Below, piece by piece: positions 15,662 to 23,057 of a DNA stretch of 64,000 nt (positions are counted from its first letter, which is position 1; every line of letters starts with the position of its first letter). Location of the stretch: positions 62,001 through 126,000 of the forward strand of contig JBKEEJ010000001.1 of the NCBI GenBank assembly GCA_047777345.1, read 5' to 3'. The stretch is from Anaerocolumna sp047777345 (lineage in GTDB: Bacteria > Bacillota > Clostridia > Lachnospirales > Lachnospiraceae). The translations under genes were made by a program, and so were the position numbers. A model generated the notes under the pieces. It was not told the origin of the DNA, ran no database searches, and saw nothing but the letters and a program-made list of their open reading frames with translations.

Positions 15662-15731
15662 TGATTTCTTCAATAGGAAATTGTGGTCTGTGAATTAAAA
15701 CCCTTTTAATGTTTTTCGTTCCTTTTTATAA

Positions 15732-15747
15732 CAACCGTACATAAAGA
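15732..15747 (+). repeat. right attachment core of the spoIIID element
   Basis: This is the direct copy of the 16-bp core at 5831-5846. On the element side CGTTCCTT (15717-15724) is the inverted partner of AAGGAACG at 5856-5863. Circularised ends would thus give a roughly 48-bp attP with 8-bp arms placed almost symmetrically around the core. Confidence 0.9.
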
Positions 15748-15898
15748 CGTTACGGAACGTCTTGTACAGATTAATCCGTCCCTCGCCAACAAAGCCAGAG
15801 TGGTACTGGATCTTAACAAATCGGAAAGGCATATTAGAGGAGGCTTAGCAACGAAGGAAAAGTATCTTCATAAAGCAAAATACAACAAATCATTTTGA
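15734..15898 (+). pseudogene. spoIIID: spoIIID C-terminal fragment (interrupted gene, 3' part)
   Basis: The frame encodes TVHKDVTERLVQINPSLANK and then the basic block KSERHIRGGLATKEKYLHKA, ending at TGA 15896. It matches the C-terminal half of SpoIIID, including the TERL..INP.LAN segment missing from the divergent paralogue at 4963. There is no start codon: the frame is closed upstream by TAA at 15707 inside the element. It shares the core codons with the 5' fragment at 5728, and recombination there restores the full gene. Confidence 0.93.
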
Positions 15899-15988
15899 AT
15901 CCAATTATACATAAAGTAGAACCGGCACCAAAGGCTGCTGCCTGTTCTATCAAATACCTTTCGAAACGAATAAGACAATGGGAAGGGG

Positions 15989-16017
15989 CCGGTTACTTAA
16001 AAAGTAACCGGTTTCTT
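15989..16017 (+). terminator. terminator of the split spoIIID gene
   Basis: CCGGTTACTT (15989-15998) pairs with AAGTAACCGG (16002-16011) around a 3-nt loop and is followed by TTTCTT. It lies 90 bp after the spoIIID stop. The surrounding interval 15899-16184 has no gene. Confidence 0.85.
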
Positions 16018-16184
16018 ACGTATATGGCAATATTTATAGAAAACCTATCAAACTGGTATAAATTAACTGTGAATTTTACTGTATTAAAATTGACAGTACT
16101 ATGCTATAATGTTAATATATAAATCCGGGCAAGGTTTTTGTCGAAATTTGTTGTTGATAATGTTTATCAAAGATTTAACAATCA

Positions 16185-16213
16185 TTGACGGAGCCTGGAT
16201 GATTTGTTAAAAT
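16185..16213 (+). promoter_or_regulatory. sigma-A promoter of the electron-transfer operon
   Basis: TTGACG (16185-16190) and TAAAAT (16208-16213) are 17 bp apart, placing the transcript start just before the ribosome site at 16231. An extended -10 (TGCTATAAT, ending 16110) upstream could be a second promoter. Confidence 0.6.
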
Positions 16214-16243
16214 GCATCTGTAAAATTGGCAAAGGAGAAGAAA

Positions 16244-18331
16244 ATGGAGAAGAAAATTGTTATTGTCGGTGCTGGTTACTCCGGAATATTAACAGCCAAA
16301 AAACTGGCGAAAAAATTTAAAAAAACCAACGATGTAAGTATCACTATTATTGATAAAAATCCATTTCATACCATGCTTACCGAACTTCATGAAGTTGCGG
16401 CCAGCCGTGTTGATGAAGAAAGTATAAGGATTGATTTAAACAAAGTATTTGCTGGCAGGAAAGTTGATGTAAAACTGGACACTGTAACTAACATAGATTT
16501 TGAGAACAAAAATGTAGTCGGGGCCAATGTATCTTATAAATACGATGTTTTGGTTATAGCAGCAGGTTCCAAGCCAACATTTTACGGTGTACCCGGAGCT
16601 GAAGAATATTCTTTTAAGCTTTGGTCTTATGAAGATGCTGTCATATTAAGAGAGCACATAAACGATACTTTCCGTAAGGCAGCCTGTGAACCCGACATAG
16701 AAAAAAGAAGAAAGATGCTTTCCTTCTATGTTGTCGGTGCCGGATTTACCGGCGTTGAAATGGTTGGTGAGCTGGCGGAATACGTTCCGATTTTATGTAA
16801 AAAATTCGGAATAAACAGAGACGACGTAACCATGGTTATTGTGGATGGCTTAAGCAGACCAATCCCAAATCTTCCGGAAAAGCTTTCCAACAAGGTGACA
16901 AGGCGCTTAAATAAAATGGGCGTGGAACTGATCATGAATGCCATGGTAAGCCGTGTGGGCAGTGATTTTATTGAATTAAAGAAAGATGATAAAGTACTGC
17001 ACAATACAGCCGGTACCATAATATGGGCGGCAGGTATTCAGAGCTCCGATATAACCCAGGATGCCGGAAAGACTCTGGAACTGACCAGAGGAGGCCGTAT
17101 TCAGGTAGATGGCTATTTGCGTTCTGTAAAGGATCCCAATGTATTTGTAATCGGTGACAATATGTTTTATATACCGGAAGGGGAAGAACGTCCGGTTCCT
17201 CAGATGGTGGAAAACGGCGAGCAGTCTGCCGATGTGGCGGCCCATAATATAGCCTGTGCCATAAAGGGACAGGGTGAAATGGAAGTTTACAAGCCTAAGT
17301 TCCACGGCGTAATGGTTAGTATCGGCGGCAGATACGGTGTTGCCCATGTGGGAACTCCTAACTTTATGTTTAGCCTTCCGTCCTTTCTTGCAATGTTTGC
17401 GAAACATTTTATTAATATTATTTATTTTATTCAGGTACTTGGCTGGAATAAAATATTCAGTTATGTAAAACATGAATTCTTTACCATAAGAAACTGCAGA
17501 AGTTTTGTAGGCGGCCATTTTTCCAACAGAACGCCAAGTTTTTTGTTAGTCCCTTTAAGAATATGGCTTGGTGCCGTATGGGTTTTTGAAGGCGTAATGA
17601 AGATTGTGGAAGGCTGGTTTAAAGGAGCTAAGCTGGAAGCCTTTTTCAACGGCGCTAACGCATGGTATGACAGCATTTTGAATGTAACCATTTCAACAGG
17701 TGGTGCGGATGCCGTTTCCAGTGCCACTACGGCAGCGGCTACGGTTACTCCTACGCCGATGGCAGACGCAGTTACCGCGGCATCGGGAGCTGTGGCAAAT
17801 GCGGCCGGTGCAGCAGCCGATGCGGTTACTTCTGCATCAGGTGCAGTAGCCGATGCAGCCAGCACAGCGGCACAGGCAGTTGGAAAAGTATTGATGAACT
17901 TTGACTTTTTAGGATTATTTAAAGTTATTTTTGTAACAGGAAAAGACCTGGCAAGTTCAACGATAAGCGACTATGCCTTTAAATTGGATGTGCCCATTAT
18001 CAATTGGTTTTTAAATCACTTGATTATGCCTAATTCAGGCGTTCAGCTTGCTATGCAGATTTTTATAGTACTGGCTGAGATTTTAGTGGGACTTGCTTTA
18101 ATAGGAGGATTATTTACATTTCCTGCAGCTGCCTTTTCCCTTGTGCTTAACTTTATGTTTGTAACCACAACCGGATTATATTTAAATACTTTCTGGATGA
18201 TTTTTGCCGGAATTGCAGTATTAATCGGAGGCGGCAGAACATTTGGATTTGATTACTATGTAATGCCAAAGCTAAAGGAAGCATGGAAGAAAATACCACT
18301 TGTTAGAAAGTTGTATATCTATAATGATTAA
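16244..18331 (+). CDS. ndh: type II NADH dehydrogenase with C-terminal membrane domain
   Basis: A 695-residue flavoprotein. The first 400 or so residues form an NDH-2 fold with two dinucleotide motifs, IVGAGYSGILTAKK (FAD) and VVGAGFTGVEMVGE (NADH), and the FAD-site VFVIGDN. It oxidises NADH and reduces a quinone at the membrane. The C-terminal part (from about 430) is DoxX-like with several transmembrane segments, interrupted at about residues 485-547 by an Ala-rich repeat insertion (SGAVANAAGAAADAV type). ATG 16244 is preferred (AAAGGAGAAG). It starts a cluster with polyprenyl synthase, UbiA, PplA-like and ApbE genes, matching the Ndh2 role in flavin-based extracellular electron transfer. 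Confidence 0.9.
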   Translation: MEKKIVIVGAGYSGILTAKKLAKKFKKTNDVSITIIDKNPFHTMLTELHEVAASRVDEESIRIDLNKVFAGRKVDVKLDTVTNIDFENKNVVGANVSYKYDVLVIAAGSKPTFYGVPGAEEYSFKLWSYEDAVILREHINDTFRKAACEPDIEKRRKMLSFYVVGAGFTGVEMVGELAEYVPILCKKFGINRDDVTMVIVDGLSRPIPNLPEKLSNKVTRRLNKMGVELIMNAMVSRVGSDFIELKKDDKVLHNTAGTIIWAAGIQSSDITQDAGKTLELTRGGRIQVDGYLRSVKDPNVFVIGDNMFYIPEGEERPVPQMVENGEQSADVAAHNIACAIKGQGEMEVYKPKFHGVMVSIGGRYGVAHVGTPNFMFSLPSFLAMFAKHFINIIYFIQVLGWNKIFSYVKHEFFTIRNCRSFVGGHFSNRTPSFLLVPLRIWLGAVWVFEGVMKIVEGWFKGAKLEAFFNGANAWYDSILNVTISTGGADAVSSATTAAATVTPTPMADAVTAASGAVANAAGAAADAVTSASGAVADAASTAAQAVGKVLMNFDFLGLFKVIFVTGKDLASSTISDYAFKLDVPIINWFLNHLIMPNSGVQLAMQIFIVLAEILVGLALIGGLFTFPAAAFSLVLNFMFVTTTGLYLNTFWMIFAGIAVLIGGGRTFGFDYYVMPKLKEAWKKIPLVRKLYIYND

Positions 18332-19304
18332 TGATAAAAATAATTTAAAAGACAATATGGAAATGCTTAAGTTTGATGAGGCAACTAAGCAGGTGAAGGA
18401 ACTTTCGGAAAAGACCCTGGTAAAGTCACCCCTTATTATCAGGGAGTATACCAAACACCTGGCAGCATCCCACGGGAAATATATTCGGGCAATGTCGGTA
18501 TTAATGTGTGCCGAAAATAAAGAAGGACTTGTTCATCCTAATGCCGTTAAGATCGGAGCAGCCGTTGAGCTGCTTCATCTGGCAACACTGGTACATGACG
18601 ATGTAATTGATAACGCGGATCTTAGAAGGGGAGATATTACCCTTCAGAAAAAATACGGGAAAAGAACTGCGGTTATCTGCGGAGACTATCTGTTGTGTAC
18701 CGCCCTTAAGTTAGCTTCCTCTATCAGTAATAAAGAGGAATATCTAAAGCTAAATATACCGGATTATATGAGCAGGGTTTGCTTAGGGGAACTGAACCAG
18801 CATGTGAATAATGCCAATTTAAACTTATCCATTTATCAATATTTAAAAATTATATCCGGTAAGACAGCGGCTTTATTTGAAGCTTCCTTCCATGCCGGAG
18901 CCGTATTTTCCGGATGCGGTCAGGACGAGTATAAAAAATACAGGCAGTTGGGTTACTATATCGGAATGATTTTTCAGCTTACAGACGACTGTATTGATTT
19001 TGAAGATACGGTTGAAACGGCCGGAAAGCCGGTTCAGTCGGATTACGAACAGGGTGTGATTACCCTGCCTTTAATTCATGCGTTAAAAAATATTAGCGGT
19101 TTGCGTCAAAAGGCAGAAAAAGAAAAGCTAACCAGAAAGGAAATTAACGAAGCCGTTAGGCTTTCGGACGGTTTAGGCTTTACCCGTATGGTAGTGGATA
19201 AATATTTTAAAAAGGCAGAAAAGATTATACTGGAACTGGATATAACGGAAAATAAGAGAGAAAAACTAATGTCTTTGCTTAAGAAAGCTACCAGGATTAA
19301 TTAA
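18324..19304 (+). CDS. polyprenyl diphosphate synthase (DmkB-like)
   Basis: A trans-isoprenyl diphosphate synthase of about 326 residues. LVHDDVIDNADLRRG contains the first Asp-rich motif and QLTDDCIDFEDT the second. GKYIRAMSVLM lies near the N-terminus in place of the usual GKRxRP. It makes the side chain of a menaquinone. The start is taken at ATG 18324, overlapping the ndh stop by 8 bp; 18357 is an alternative, and neither has a strong ribosome site. With the next UbiA gene it should supply the demethylmenaquinone used by the Ndh2. Confidence 0.88.
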   Translation: MINDKNNLKDNMEMLKFDEATKQVKELSEKTLVKSPLIIREYTKHLAASHGKYIRAMSVLMCAENKEGLVHPNAVKIGAAVELLHLATLVHDDVIDNADLRRGDITLQKKYGKRTAVICGDYLLCTALKLASSISNKEEYLKLNIPDYMSRVCLGELNQHVNNANLNLSIYQYLKIISGKTAALFEASFHAGAVFSGCGQDEYKKYRQLGYYIGMIFQLTDDCIDFEDTVETAGKPVQSDYEQGVITLPLIHALKNISGLRQKAEKEKLTRKEINEAVRLSDGLGFTRMVVDKYFKKAEKIILELDITENKREKLMSLLKKATRIN

Positions 19305-19348
19305 AGGGACAGGAAACTTAAGATGGACAAACATTATGAGGATATGTT

Positions 19349-20248
19349 ATGCTAAGCCGTTTTTTTAATTTTGTTGAAATAAGAACGAAAATTACCAGTA
19401 CCTTTACTTTTTTTATGACCATTGGCCTTTTGCTGTATCAAAAACAGGAGGTCAACTGGAAGCTGTCTTTTCTGTTCTTTGTTTCTATGTTTTTATTTGA
19501 TTTAACAACAACAGCAATTAATAATTATATTGATACAAAGGACAATGAGCAGAAACTGCCCTTTGGCCGCAAAACTGCCCTTGTTCTTATATATGTTTTA
19601 TTAGGAGTCAGTATTCTGACCGGCCTGATACTGGCCATGCTTTCTGATGTTGTAATTTTAATTATTGGCGGTATCTGCTTTTTATGCGGTATTTTATATA
19701 CCTACGGACCGGTGCCTATATCGAGGATGCCTTTGGGGGAAGTAATATCGGGAGCATTTTATGGAATCATGATTCCCTTTATATTATTATACTTAAACAC
19801 CCCGTCTGGCACCTATCTGTTACTGGAGTATAACTTAGAAACGGTTCGTATCACTTTACAGATTGTACCGATTTTACAATTACTGCTGTTTTCGGTTATT
19901 CCGTTTTGTGTGACGGCCAACATTATGCTGGCAAACAATATTTGTGATTTAAAAAAAGATATACTGGTAAAAAGACATACGTTGCCTTATTATATTGGCG
20001 ATAGGGCGCTTTTGTTATTTGCTTTTGGATACTACCTGACTTATTTTGCCACAGTTGCAATGGTCATATTAAAAATCCTGTCGCCATTATGCCTTCTTAA
20101 CCTTTTTACCATAATACCGGTACAAAAGAATATTAATGCATTCTTTAAAAAACAAGAGAAGGCTGCAACTTTTATAGTAGCTATTAAAAATTTTATCATT
20201 ATTATGGGTACGACGACGGTCCTTATTTTTATCAGTACCCTGATCTAA
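19349..20248 (+). CDS. UbiA-family prenyltransferase (MenA/DmkA-like)
   Basis: A 299-residue integral membrane protein with about eight transmembrane segments. NNYIDTKDN is the NxxxDxxxD prenyl-diphosphate site, and NNICDLKKD is the second Asp-rich loop. It probably attaches the polyprenyl chain to 1,4-dihydroxy-2-naphthoate to form demethylmenaquinone. Its place between the polyprenyl synthase and the PplA-like gene matches dmkA of electron-transfer loci. No other men genes are in the window, so the quinone type is inferred. Confidence 0.85.
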   Translation: MLSRFFNFVEIRTKITSTFTFFMTIGLLLYQKQEVNWKLSFLFFVSMFLFDLTTTAINNYIDTKDNEQKLPFGRKTALVLIYVLLGVSILTGLILAMLSDVVILIIGGICFLCGILYTYGPVPISRMPLGEVISGAFYGIMIPFILLYLNTPSGTYLLLEYNLETVRITLQIVPILQLLLFSVIPFCVTANIMLANNICDLKKDILVKRHTLPYYIGDRALLLFAFGYYLTYFATVAMVILKILSPLCLLNLFTIIPVQKNINAFFKKQEKAATFIVAIKNFIIIMGTTTVLIFISTLI

Positions 20249-20345
20249 CCTGTCCAATATGGCTAACATATGAATTGGTTTATTCTTCCAGCTTAAGACA
20301 TCTTAAGATTGGATTGAAATAAAAAATATTTAGGAGGATAGAATT

Positions 20346-21470
20346 ATGAAAAAAATATCAGCTTTACTACTTAGCTTAATTCTGGTTGTTGTTTTGGCTA
20401 CCGGATGCGGCAAATCAAGCGAAACAAACAGCGATGCAAATTCCACCGCTGAACCTACAACAGAAGCAACCACAGATAATACTGCAACAGCAGAAGAATC
20501 TACCGAAGATGCTGCAACTACAGAAGGAACTGCTGCAGGCAACGCAGTAAAAACAGGTTTGGCAGTTATTAACAATATAAGTTCTTCTACATCCGCTACA
20601 GCAGATGCTGATGGCGTTAATGAAACAGACTCCACCGTTGTGGCAGTATTAGTTGGCCAGGACGGAAAAATTGTAGACTGCAAAATTGATGTGGCACAGT
20701 CAAAAATCAATTTCTCCAATGAAGGTAAAATCACAACTCCTGCTGACACCGTATTTAAATCCAAACAGGAACTTGGAGACGATTACGGAATGAAAACGAA
20801 ATCCGGAATCGGAAAAGAATGGTATGAACAGGCAAATGCTTTTGCCGATTATGTAATTGGAAAAACGGTTGACGAAGTAAAAGGAATTGCCGTTAGCGAG
20901 GAAGGAACAGCTGCCGATGCAGATCTGGCATCTTCCGTAACAATACATATCGGAGATTTTATTTCAGCTGTTGAAAAAGCAGTTAACAATGCCCAGGATC
21001 TTGGTGCAACCGATGCGGATAAACTTGGCCTTGGCATCAACACAACAATGGACAGCTCTGATGCGTCCGCAGACCAAGACGGTTTGGCTCAGGTATCTTC
21101 TTATTATGTGGTTACCACAACCGATGCTTCCGGTAAAATTACAAGCTGCATCATTGATGCTTCCCAGTGCGGCGTAAACTTTGACACAACCGGTCAGATT
21201 ACATCCGATATTACAACTGCTCCTCAGACCAAAAATGAGTTAAAAGAAAATTATGGTATGAAAGCAAAATCCGGAATCGGCAAAGAATGGTATGAACAGG
21301 CAGATGCATTTGCAAAATATGTAGTCGGAAAGACGGTTGACGAGGTAAAAGGAATTGCCGTTAGCGAGGAAGGAACACCAGCCGATGCAGATCTGGCATC
21401 TTCCGTAACAATCCATATCGGAGATTTTATTTCAACTATTGAAAAAGCTGTTGCCAATTCTGCAAATTAA
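20346..21470 (+). CDS. PplA-like FMN-binding lipoprotein with two repeats
   Basis: A 374-residue lipoprotein. The signal peptide ends in a lipobox with Cys21 (LATGC), followed by a Thr/Glu/Ala-rich linker. Two FMN-binding-like repeats follow, offset by exactly 156 codons. Each contains YGMK.KSGIGKEWYEQA, VDEVKGIAVSEEGT and DADLASSVTIHIGDFI. The Thr in DLASSVT occupies the flavinylation position (D..SGAT in other ApbE targets). It probably carries two covalent FMN groups and passes electrons from membrane quinol to extracellular acceptors. ApbE is encoded next door. A GGAGG ribosome site precedes the start. Confidence 0.88.
   Translation: MKKISALLLSLILVVVLATGCGKSSETNSDANSTAEPTTEATTDNTATAEESTEDAATTEGTAAGNAVKTGLAVINNISSSTSATADADGVNETDSTVVAVLVGQDGKIVDCKIDVAQSKINFSNEGKITTPADTVFKSKQELGDDYGMKTKSGIGKEWYEQANAFADYVIGKTVDEVKGIAVSEEGTAADADLASSVTIHIGDFISAVEKAVNNAQDLGATDADKLGLGINTTMDSSDASADQDGLAQVSSYYVVTTTDASGKITSCIIDASQCGVNFDTTGQITSDITTAPQTKNELKENYGMKAKSGIGKEWYEQADAFAKYVVGKTVDEVKGIAVSEEGTPADADLASSVTIHIGDFISTIEKAVANSAN
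20784..20980 (+). repeat. intragenic duplication, first copy
   Basis: This stretch and 21252-21448 are nearly identical at the DNA level at a constant offset of 468 bp, including long runs of identical third-codon bases. This suggests a recent duplication or gene conversion inside the lipoprotein gene. Confidence 0.85.
21252..21448 (+). repeat. intragenic duplication, second copy
   Basis: This is the second copy of the segment at 20784-20980, encoding the second FMN-binding repeat of the lipoprotein. Confidence 0.85.
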
Positions 21471-21611
21471 TAGAATGTTGATTTAATTGATTAGTAATTA
21501 TCCTTTTATTTCTCTTAAGAAGCAAGTATTTGAAAAGTAAATTGCTTTTTAAGAACATTGTTTGGATATTTACGTTGCCTTTAAACAACATACATTAAGG
21601 ATAGTTGTAAG

Positions 21612-21690
21612 AATGGGGCTGTTACACAATGTTAAAGCCGGGAGCAGATTATTTGAAATCCCAGAAGCTTCATTGTGGAACAGCCCCATT
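21612..21690 (+). terminator. long hairpin between the lipoprotein gene and apbE
   Basis: AATGGGGCTGTTACACAATG (21612-21631) pairs with 21671-21690 over about 20 bp with one mismatch and is followed by TTTTCCC. It can end or attenuate the lipoprotein transcript just before apbE. Confidence 0.7.
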
Positions 21691-21721
21691 TTCCCGATTA
21701 AACGGATTTGAGGTGATTCAG

Positions 21722-22765
21722 TTGAGCAGGAAGTTACTGGCGTGTTTATTGACTCTGGCTCTTATTTTTAACCTGACGGCCTGCACAGGTACAAAATATA
21801 AGCGTTATGACGCGACTTTTCTGGAGCTTTTTGATACGGTAACCACCATAACCGGTTATGCTGAAAGCAAGGAAGAATTTACAAAATATGCTCAGTTAAT
21901 TTATGAAAATTTAAAAGAATATCATGAACTTTATGACATATACAACGACTATGAGGGCATTAACAACATAAAAACCATTAATGATAATGCGGGTATCAAA
22001 CCGGTTAAGGTAGACAAAAGAATTATAGATTTGCTTAAATTTGCAAAAAAGGCATATAAGTTAACTAAGGGACAGATGAATGTGGCTTTTGGGGCCGTAT
22101 TAAGGGTATGGCATGATTACCGGACGCAAGGGGTTGATGATCCGGAAAACGCGAAACTTCCGCCAATGGAATTACTTAAGGAAAAGGCTAAGCATACGGA
22201 TATTGATAAAGTGATTATTAATGAAGAAGAATCCACCGTATACCTTAAAGACCCGGAAATGAGCCTGGATGTTGGTGGTATTGCCAAAGGTTATGCCACA
22301 GAAAAAGTGGCTAATATTGCCTACGAAAAAGGTTTTAAAAGCGGGTCCATAAGTGTGGGCGGCAATGTACGTACCCTCGGACCAAAAGCAGACACGGGGG
22401 AAGCCTGGAATATTGGCATACAAAATCCGGATAAGGATAGCATCGACAAATATATCTGCATATTAAATCTGAAGAATATGTCATTGGTCACAAGCGGTGT
22501 ATATGAAAGATACTATACGGTAAACGGCAAAGAGTATCATCATATTATTGATCCGGATACCTTAATGCCTGCCACCGGATATTTATCCGTATCCATTGTA
22601 ACCAAAGATTCCGGTATGGCAGACGCCCTGGCGAAAATTATCAATATGCCTTACAAAGAAGGTCGTAAGCTTATTGAAAGTATTCCGGATACGGAAGCCC
22701 TTTGGGTATTCGATAACGGAGAGGTAAAATACAGTTCCCATTTTAAAGACTATATTAAAAAATGA
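21722..22765 (+). CDS. apbE: FAD:protein FMN transferase, lipoprotein
   Basis: A 347-residue enzyme that transfers FMN from FAD onto Thr residues of exported flavoproteins. The start is TTG 21722 behind GAGGTGATT, giving a lipoprotein signal ending in NLTACTG. ApbE features include FDTVTTITGYAES, DVGGIAKGYATEKVA and VGGNVRTLG. HHIIDPDTLMPA and the metal-binding D in DSGMADALAK are also present. Its likely targets are encoded around it: the PplA-like lipoprotein upstream, and RnfD and RnfG downstream. Confidence 0.95.
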   Translation: MSRKLLACLLTLALIFNLTACTGTKYKRYDATFLELFDTVTTITGYAESKEEFTKYAQLIYENLKEYHELYDIYNDYEGINNIKTINDNAGIKPVKVDKRIIDLLKFAKKAYKLTKGQMNVAFGAVLRVWHDYRTQGVDDPENAKLPPMELLKEKAKHTDIDKVIINEEESTVYLKDPEMSLDVGGIAKGYATEKVANIAYEKGFKSGSISVGGNVRTLGPKADTGEAWNIGIQNPDKDSIDKYICILNLKNMSLVTSGVYERYYTVNGKEYHHIIDPDTLMPATGYLSVSIVTKDSGMADALAKIINMPYKEGRKLIESIPDTEALWVFDNGEVKYSSHFKDYIKK

Positions 22766-22850
22766 AAATATTACTGTAAATTAAGCGGAGCTGTTGTATT
22801 TTGGGCGGCTCCCTTTTACTTACTGGGAATTTTTCCTGAATTTTTTGGCC

Positions 22851-22940
22851 AATAAAAAAGCCCTCCGGGCAGGATGCCCATGACGCTAAAAAGGAAAATG
22901 CCACGTATGTGACAGAAGGCGGCGCCAAAGGGCTTATATT
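22851..22940 (-). ncRNA. candidate structured RNA between apbE and rnfC
   Basis: An outer stem AAGCCCT (22858-22864) / AGGGCTT (22929-22935) encloses GGGC-AGGAT-GCCC (22867-22879), CACGTATGTG and other small stems. On the minus strand GCCC-GGA-GGGC followed by TTTTTTATT (22870 down to 22852) is an intrinsic terminator. Its GCCC arm can alternatively pair with the preceding GGGC arm, a switch-like arrangement. No minus-strand gene lies behind it. The strand and family are not settled. Confidence 0.45.
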
Positions 22941-22973
22941 TCAAAGGGGACAAACAGAAAAAATACTATAAAA

Positions 22974-23001
22974 TTGAAACAAATTATGATACTATTATAT
23001 T
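22974..23001 (+). promoter_or_regulatory. probable promoter of the rnf operon
   Basis: TTGAAA (22974-22979) and TATATT (22996-23001) are 16 bp apart and 57 bp before the rnfC start. Confidence 0.5.
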
Positions 23002-23057
23002 ATACGACATTATATATACATCCCTAAAATTAAATTTTAAAAAGAAGGAGCAGGATT

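Larger units (their letters stand above)
5847..15731 (+). mobile_element. skin-like element interrupting spoIIID, about 9.9 kb
   Basis: The segment lies between two 16-bp direct repeats inside the two halves of spoIIID, with a large serine recombinase (14180-15661) next to the right end. Cargo in order: a DUF3791/DUF3990/DUF3791 module, a purine permease, a degraded ISL3 element, acetyltransferase remnants, a uracil/xanthine-type permease on the minus strand, a GntR-ABC exporter operon, a small ORF and the recombinase. No phage structural or conjugation genes are present, so it is not an intact prophage or ICE. By analogy with sigK skin elements, recombinase-mediated excision in the mother cell would restore spoIIID. 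The architecture is seen directly; regulated excision is inferred. Confidence 0.9.

Noticed and set aside
5847..15731. Intact prophage or integrative conjugative element
   Set aside because: No capsid, terminase, tail, lysis, relaxase or type IV secretion genes are present; only a recombinase and cargo.
4963..15898. Split spoIIID halves as chance duplication debris
   Set aside because: Both halves keep canonical residues, a shared direct repeat, compatible frame and an adjacent recombinase, so decay by chance is unlikely.
20346..21470. Sequencing duplication in the PplA-like gene
   Set aside because: The repeats differ at several codons and each sits in its own diverged flank, so a real two-domain protein is more likely.
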